Shown here piece by piece: positions 60,634 through 64,000 of a stretch of DNA of 64,000 nucleotides (positions are counted from its first letter, which is position 1; every line of letters begins with the position of its first letter). A model generated the notes under the pieces. That model did no database searches and was not told the DNA's origin. It saw only the letters and a program-made list of their open reading frames with translations. Source of the DNA: RBG-16-34-14 sp963727535 (GTDB taxonomy: Bacteria; Bacteroidota; Ignavibacteria; Ignavibacteriales; Ignavibacteriaceae); assembly GCA_963727535.1 (NCBI GenBank), contig CAVSGR010000008.1, positions 62,001 through 126,000 on the forward strand, in the 5' to 3' direction. The translations under genes and the position numbers were made by a program.

Positions 60634-62330
60634 TTATCCAATACTTGCTGTAAACAAACCGATGCCAATTATTATAATCACCAATATTACTGCGGCAGCG
60701 AATCCATAAATATCAATTTTATATTTCCTGAAAGAGAATTTATTTTTGAGCGATAGCAAATCGACAAGAAGAAGTCCATGTCCTTCTTCATCAAGAGATG
60801 TTTTCTTTTTCTCTACCTGCAACTTCATCAACGTGAACTCCATCAAGAATCATTTCGATTCCTGCTTCCTTTAATTTATTTTCTTCACCAACAGGCGTAT
60901 GAAGCAAAGTATAAAACTTATCAAGTTTTTCTTTCGGTTCCGGTTTTGTGAACAAACTGACTATAAAAAATGACAAGAACCCAAGCGGAAGATAAATTGT
61001 AATTTGCCATGCAATGCTAAGCCCGAGTCCAAAATCAAAATATTTACCCACATATAATGAAGAAACAATTGTAACAATTAAGCTTGTCCAAACAGCATAC
61101 CGATTGGCGCGTTTCCAGATTATAGCCATCCAGAAAGCGATACCGAAGAAGGCAGTCATTTGCCAAATAATTTTTAATCCCGCAACAACAGTAGGAAGAA
61201 GTAATGCAAAACCAACTCCACCAATCACAATAAAGAAAGAAGAATATCTTGCAACTTTTAAGTAATGACTTTCATCTTTGTCTTTTCTAAAATATTTTTT
61301 ATAAAAATTTCTCGTAAAAAGTGCAGACCCTCCAACCATAAAATTATGAGAAGCTGCCATTACCGCAGCAGACATAGCAGCAATCATTAGACCCACCAAA
61401 CCGGCAGGAAGTAAATTAACTACCGCTGTACCGAAAGCAAGTTCCCTGTTTTCCGAAGTTAAGTTAGGAAAAAGAGCTGCTGCAAAAATTCCATAAAAGC
61501 CCAACCCAAAGTTGCCATTCTTTTCACAAAATTTCCGTATGTCCAGCCGGTTCTGCAATTCAGCTCTGTTTTTCCTGCACCTCCAATTGCCATATGATGT
61601 GGTTCAACCACAATCCCAACAAGACTATTTATTACTATTGCTATAATAAAAAATAATGTTACCTCTGTTGGGGCAACAAAACTGAACATATAGCCTGGCA
61701 GGTCGGATTTTATTGCAGAAATACCTCCCGCTGTATTCAATGCAAAGGGAATTAATAAGAATGAAAGAATCATAATGAACATCCCCTGAATAACATTTAT
61801 TATCATTGCCGATACCAATCCACCCAGTACACTGTAAGCAAGAAAAACAACCAGCAATACTAAAACTATAATATTTGTCGGTATTTGGGTAACAGCTTCA
61901 ATGGCTGTTCCGGTTCCTTTTAACATTAACCCGACATTTAAAGTAAAATAAATCAAGCCCATCGCCCCATAAGCAGCACCTGAATTTTTGCCGTATCGTT
62001 CTTCAAAAAAATCTCCGGTTGTTATATATCTCAATCTCCGGTAGATAGGGGCAAGATCCAATAGAAAGGAGTATTAAAAATATAAAGCCACTGATACCAT
62101 ATACCTGCAAGTCCTATCTGGTAACACGCCCCACTGACCGCAACAGCATGATCTGTTCTTGTTCCGACTCCAAGGCATTAGTAACCATCATTATTTTGCC
62201 GAACCTTCGGCTGCCCATAAAATAATCACCAGTAGTTTGGATAGATTTTTTTGTCAAGGCACTCCAGGTAGATTATCCCGATAAAATAAATAGCGATTAC
62301 AATAAGATCTAACATGTTAAATCCGAACAT
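60634..62330 (-). CDS. Sodium:solute symporter (SSS family) 2, several frameshifts
   Basis: About 565 residues. ATG 62330 begins MFGFNMLDLIVIAIYFIGI; the family motif GDYFMGSRRFGKIMMV and then GTRTDHAVAVSGACYQIGLA and WYQWLYIFNTPFYWILAPIY are recovered across shifts between 62260 and 62050. Further membrane segments run to 60846 with shifts near 61510 and 60820, and a final segment at the C-terminus (60634-60700). It is distinct in sequence from symporter 1. Likely imports a mono- or disaccharide product. Confidence 0.87.
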
Positions 62331-62360
62331 TAGTATCCTATTAAGTTAAGTAGAATAGTT

Positions 62361-64000
62361 CTATTTATTTTGCGACCATAATTCTTTAAGAAGAAAAGCG
62401 GCAGCCTTCGGATCGCGTGTTCTGGTAAACACTCCTTTAAGTTTAACACTACCCTCCGAAAAATTTGCGGAGTTCGGAAATCGGCAAAGTTCCAAACGTG
62501 TTCCCCATCGTATATTCCTTTGATTCAATTAGTTTACAGTATTGCTTTAAAAATCCAGATTGATATTCTTCCGTAAACATTGTCGGTTCAGTTGAATGAA
62601 ATCCCGGCATTGTGTCCGTTCCGAATTCAGCACCAAGATTGGTTTCTTAATTTATCGACAAGATAATCCATCTCTTCTTCCATCCTTTTAACACCCAATT
62701 CAATTTGCCCAGGATTTTCATACCAGCCGTAGTATCTATTAATCGAAATAAAATCAGAAAGACATAAACCGGATGATCATTACCTGCTCGCGGACAATTA
62801 GGAACAGTAAAGGGTCGGGTAGTCTTCTAGTAAGTTCAAGCAAACCAAAAATTTCTTTCCAGTATTTTTTCACCTCTTCCGTCACGGTATTCTACTTCTC
62901 CAGCAAGATTAGGCTCATTACCCAGTGCCCATGCAATTACCGAAGGATGATTTTTATCTCTTTTAATTAAGTTCTTTAATGAATTCATATGATTATCTAA
63001 AGTCCGCTGAGTTGTATGACGAAAATCCAAACTAACGGCGGCAACTTCATCAATAATCAAAATCCTCTTTGATCGGCTATTCCAGTGTTTCTTCAGCATA
63101 AGGATAATGTGAGGTACGAAATGAATTAGCATTGATCCACTTCATCAAAGAAAAATCCTTTATAATAAGAGGAATATTTAAAGCCTTTCCCGGTTATAGG
63201 AAAGTCTTCATGTTTTCCAAATCCTTTAAAAAAATAGGTTTATTATTGAGCAAAAAGTTTATATCCGTCAATTTTTATTTCTCTAGATAGTCCTGAACCT
63301 TGAGAGAATATCTGTCTACAATTCTTATCATTTATTTTTAAGTTCTAATATTAAATCATATAAATAAGGATCTTCAGGAGACCATAATCTTCCTTCTTTT
63401 GCTTCGAAAGAAAAGTTTGCAACATTATTTTTTATTTCAGTGAGAAATTTTCTTTATTGTTTTTATAGCCATTGAAAATTAAATTCACAATTCCATTATC
63501 TACATTGGAATCGAAAGGCAATATCGACGGTTAACAGAACAACGAAGCCTCATCAAGTATCGCTGTCTTAACAGTCGCATCAGCAATAAAACTATTTTGA
63601 AGTAGCATAGACAATAACCTGTCTATTAAGACCACCACAAGGGAAGAAATCAAAACGGGCAGGAGGAAAAGTCTCTTCCCTCATTCTGTTTTCATCGATA
63701 TAATTCTGTTTATTTACTCCCTGAGGAATTGTATCTGGGTGAAAGCTGGCTATCTGACTTTTATAACAAGACTATTTGTCGGTTCTAGGAAAAACATAAT
63801 CAGTTATTTCAAGATTTAATTGGAAGGAATCCTCCTTTGATGTTCCCCAACAAATTTTCCATTCATCCAAACTTTAGCATAATAATCAGCAGAACCAACC
63901 CACAACCAGATCCTTTTATTATTTCAAATTCTTTTGGGAAGACTGTGATTTTTTTTGTATACCAGGCAGCGCCAATATAATTCATTAAACCTTCTTCCTG
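62361..64000 (-). CDS. GH2 beta-glucuronidase-like enzyme, partial and heavily frameshifted
   Basis: Runs off the right edge with about 80 N-terminal residues missing. GH2 parts: LWVGSADYYAKVWMNGKFVG (sugar-binding domain, near 63850), acid/base Glu in WALGNEPNLAGE (near 62900), nucleophile region GAEFGTDTMPGFHS with EEYQSGF (near 62620), and the C-terminal WNFADFRTP. Across a one-base loss in an A-run near 62440, RRVVLNLKG is followed by VFTRTRDPKAAAFLL; the Asn-x-Lys-Gly pair is the uronate-recognition motif of beta-glucuronidases. At least eight frame changes. 31 bp precede symporter 2. Confidence 0.8.

Noticed and set aside
39579..64000. True pseudogenisation of the glycan operon
   Set aside because: Shifts are single-base, motifs survive on both sides and intact genes (37106-38724, 54432-55670, 57474-58721) lie between broken ones, which fits sequence error better than decay. 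Not fully excluded.
1..64000. CRISPR array, rRNA operon, insertion sequence or prophage
   Set aside because: No regularly spaced direct repeats, no rRNA-like stretches and no transposase, integrase or phage genes were seen.

Overview
The window looks like a chromosomal segment from a low-GC, Gram-negative bacterium of the Bacteroidota/Chlorobi/Ignavibacteria group; Ignavibacteriota is my best guess. The reasons are the mraZ-rsmH-ftsL-ftsI cluster, the sigma70-like promoters (TTGACA-17-TAnnnT) rather than Bacteroidetes-type ones, many secreted glycan-degrading enzymes paired with sodium/solute symporters and no SusC/SusD, and intergenic palindromes typical of this group. This assignment is inferred from content, not from a marker-gene comparison.

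Layout. (1) 1-3260, minus strand: start of the division and cell-wall cluster (mraZ, rsmH, ftsL, ftsI running off the left edge), with a MraZ-box-like promoter. (2) 3260-5420: a gap of about 2.1 kb with several palindromes, one copy of a 40-bp dispersed repeat, and two small minus-strand genes readable only across frameshifts. (3) 5424-17056, plus strand: a branched-chain amino acid operon, ilvD-ilvB-ilvH-ilvC-leuB-leuA-leuC-leuD-cimA, preceded by a strong promoter and a short ORF ending in a run of Ile/Leu/Val codons, then alternative hairpins. This is a convincing leader-peptide attenuator. (4) 17318-23439: arginine operon argC-argJ-argB-argR-argG-argH. (5) 23632-29677: glutamate synthase gltB-gltD. 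Blocks 3-5 form a nitrogen-assimilation and amino-acid hub of about 24 kb. (6) 29868-33741: a 3.9-kb islet between two 3' fragments of a tRNA-Thr gene, holding a nitrilase, a DUF4386 membrane protein and a PmoA-family (DUF6807) secreted protein. (7) 34077-64000, all minus strand: about 21 genes with no gap above about 70 bp, apparently one very long catabolic operon running off the right edge.

How the genes of the long operon could fit together (inference): GH2 (beta-glucuronidase-like and beta-galactosidase-like), GH20, GH28, two GH105-like enzymes, a DUF2264 protein, a beta-helix protein, an alpha/alpha-barrel enzyme and a lipoprotein would break an acidic glycan outside the cytoplasm. Two SSS symporters and an Nramp-like carrier would import products. 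NagA and NagB would feed amino sugars into glycolysis, and two sugar isomerase/epimerase-like proteins, a PhyH dioxygenase and a ThuA-like protein would handle other products. GH20, NagA and NagB point to N-acetylhexosamine, and the GH2/GH105/GH28 set to uronic acids. No sulfatase is visible.

Caveat: frameshifts occur in many genes, including ones expected to be essential (ftsI, rsmH, ilvD, argH), and they become dense at 39-64 kb. Their pattern (single-base indels, intact motifs on both sides, adjacent long intact genes such as gltB) points to sequencing or assembly indels rather than decay. I give merged gene spans and note where the frame changes.
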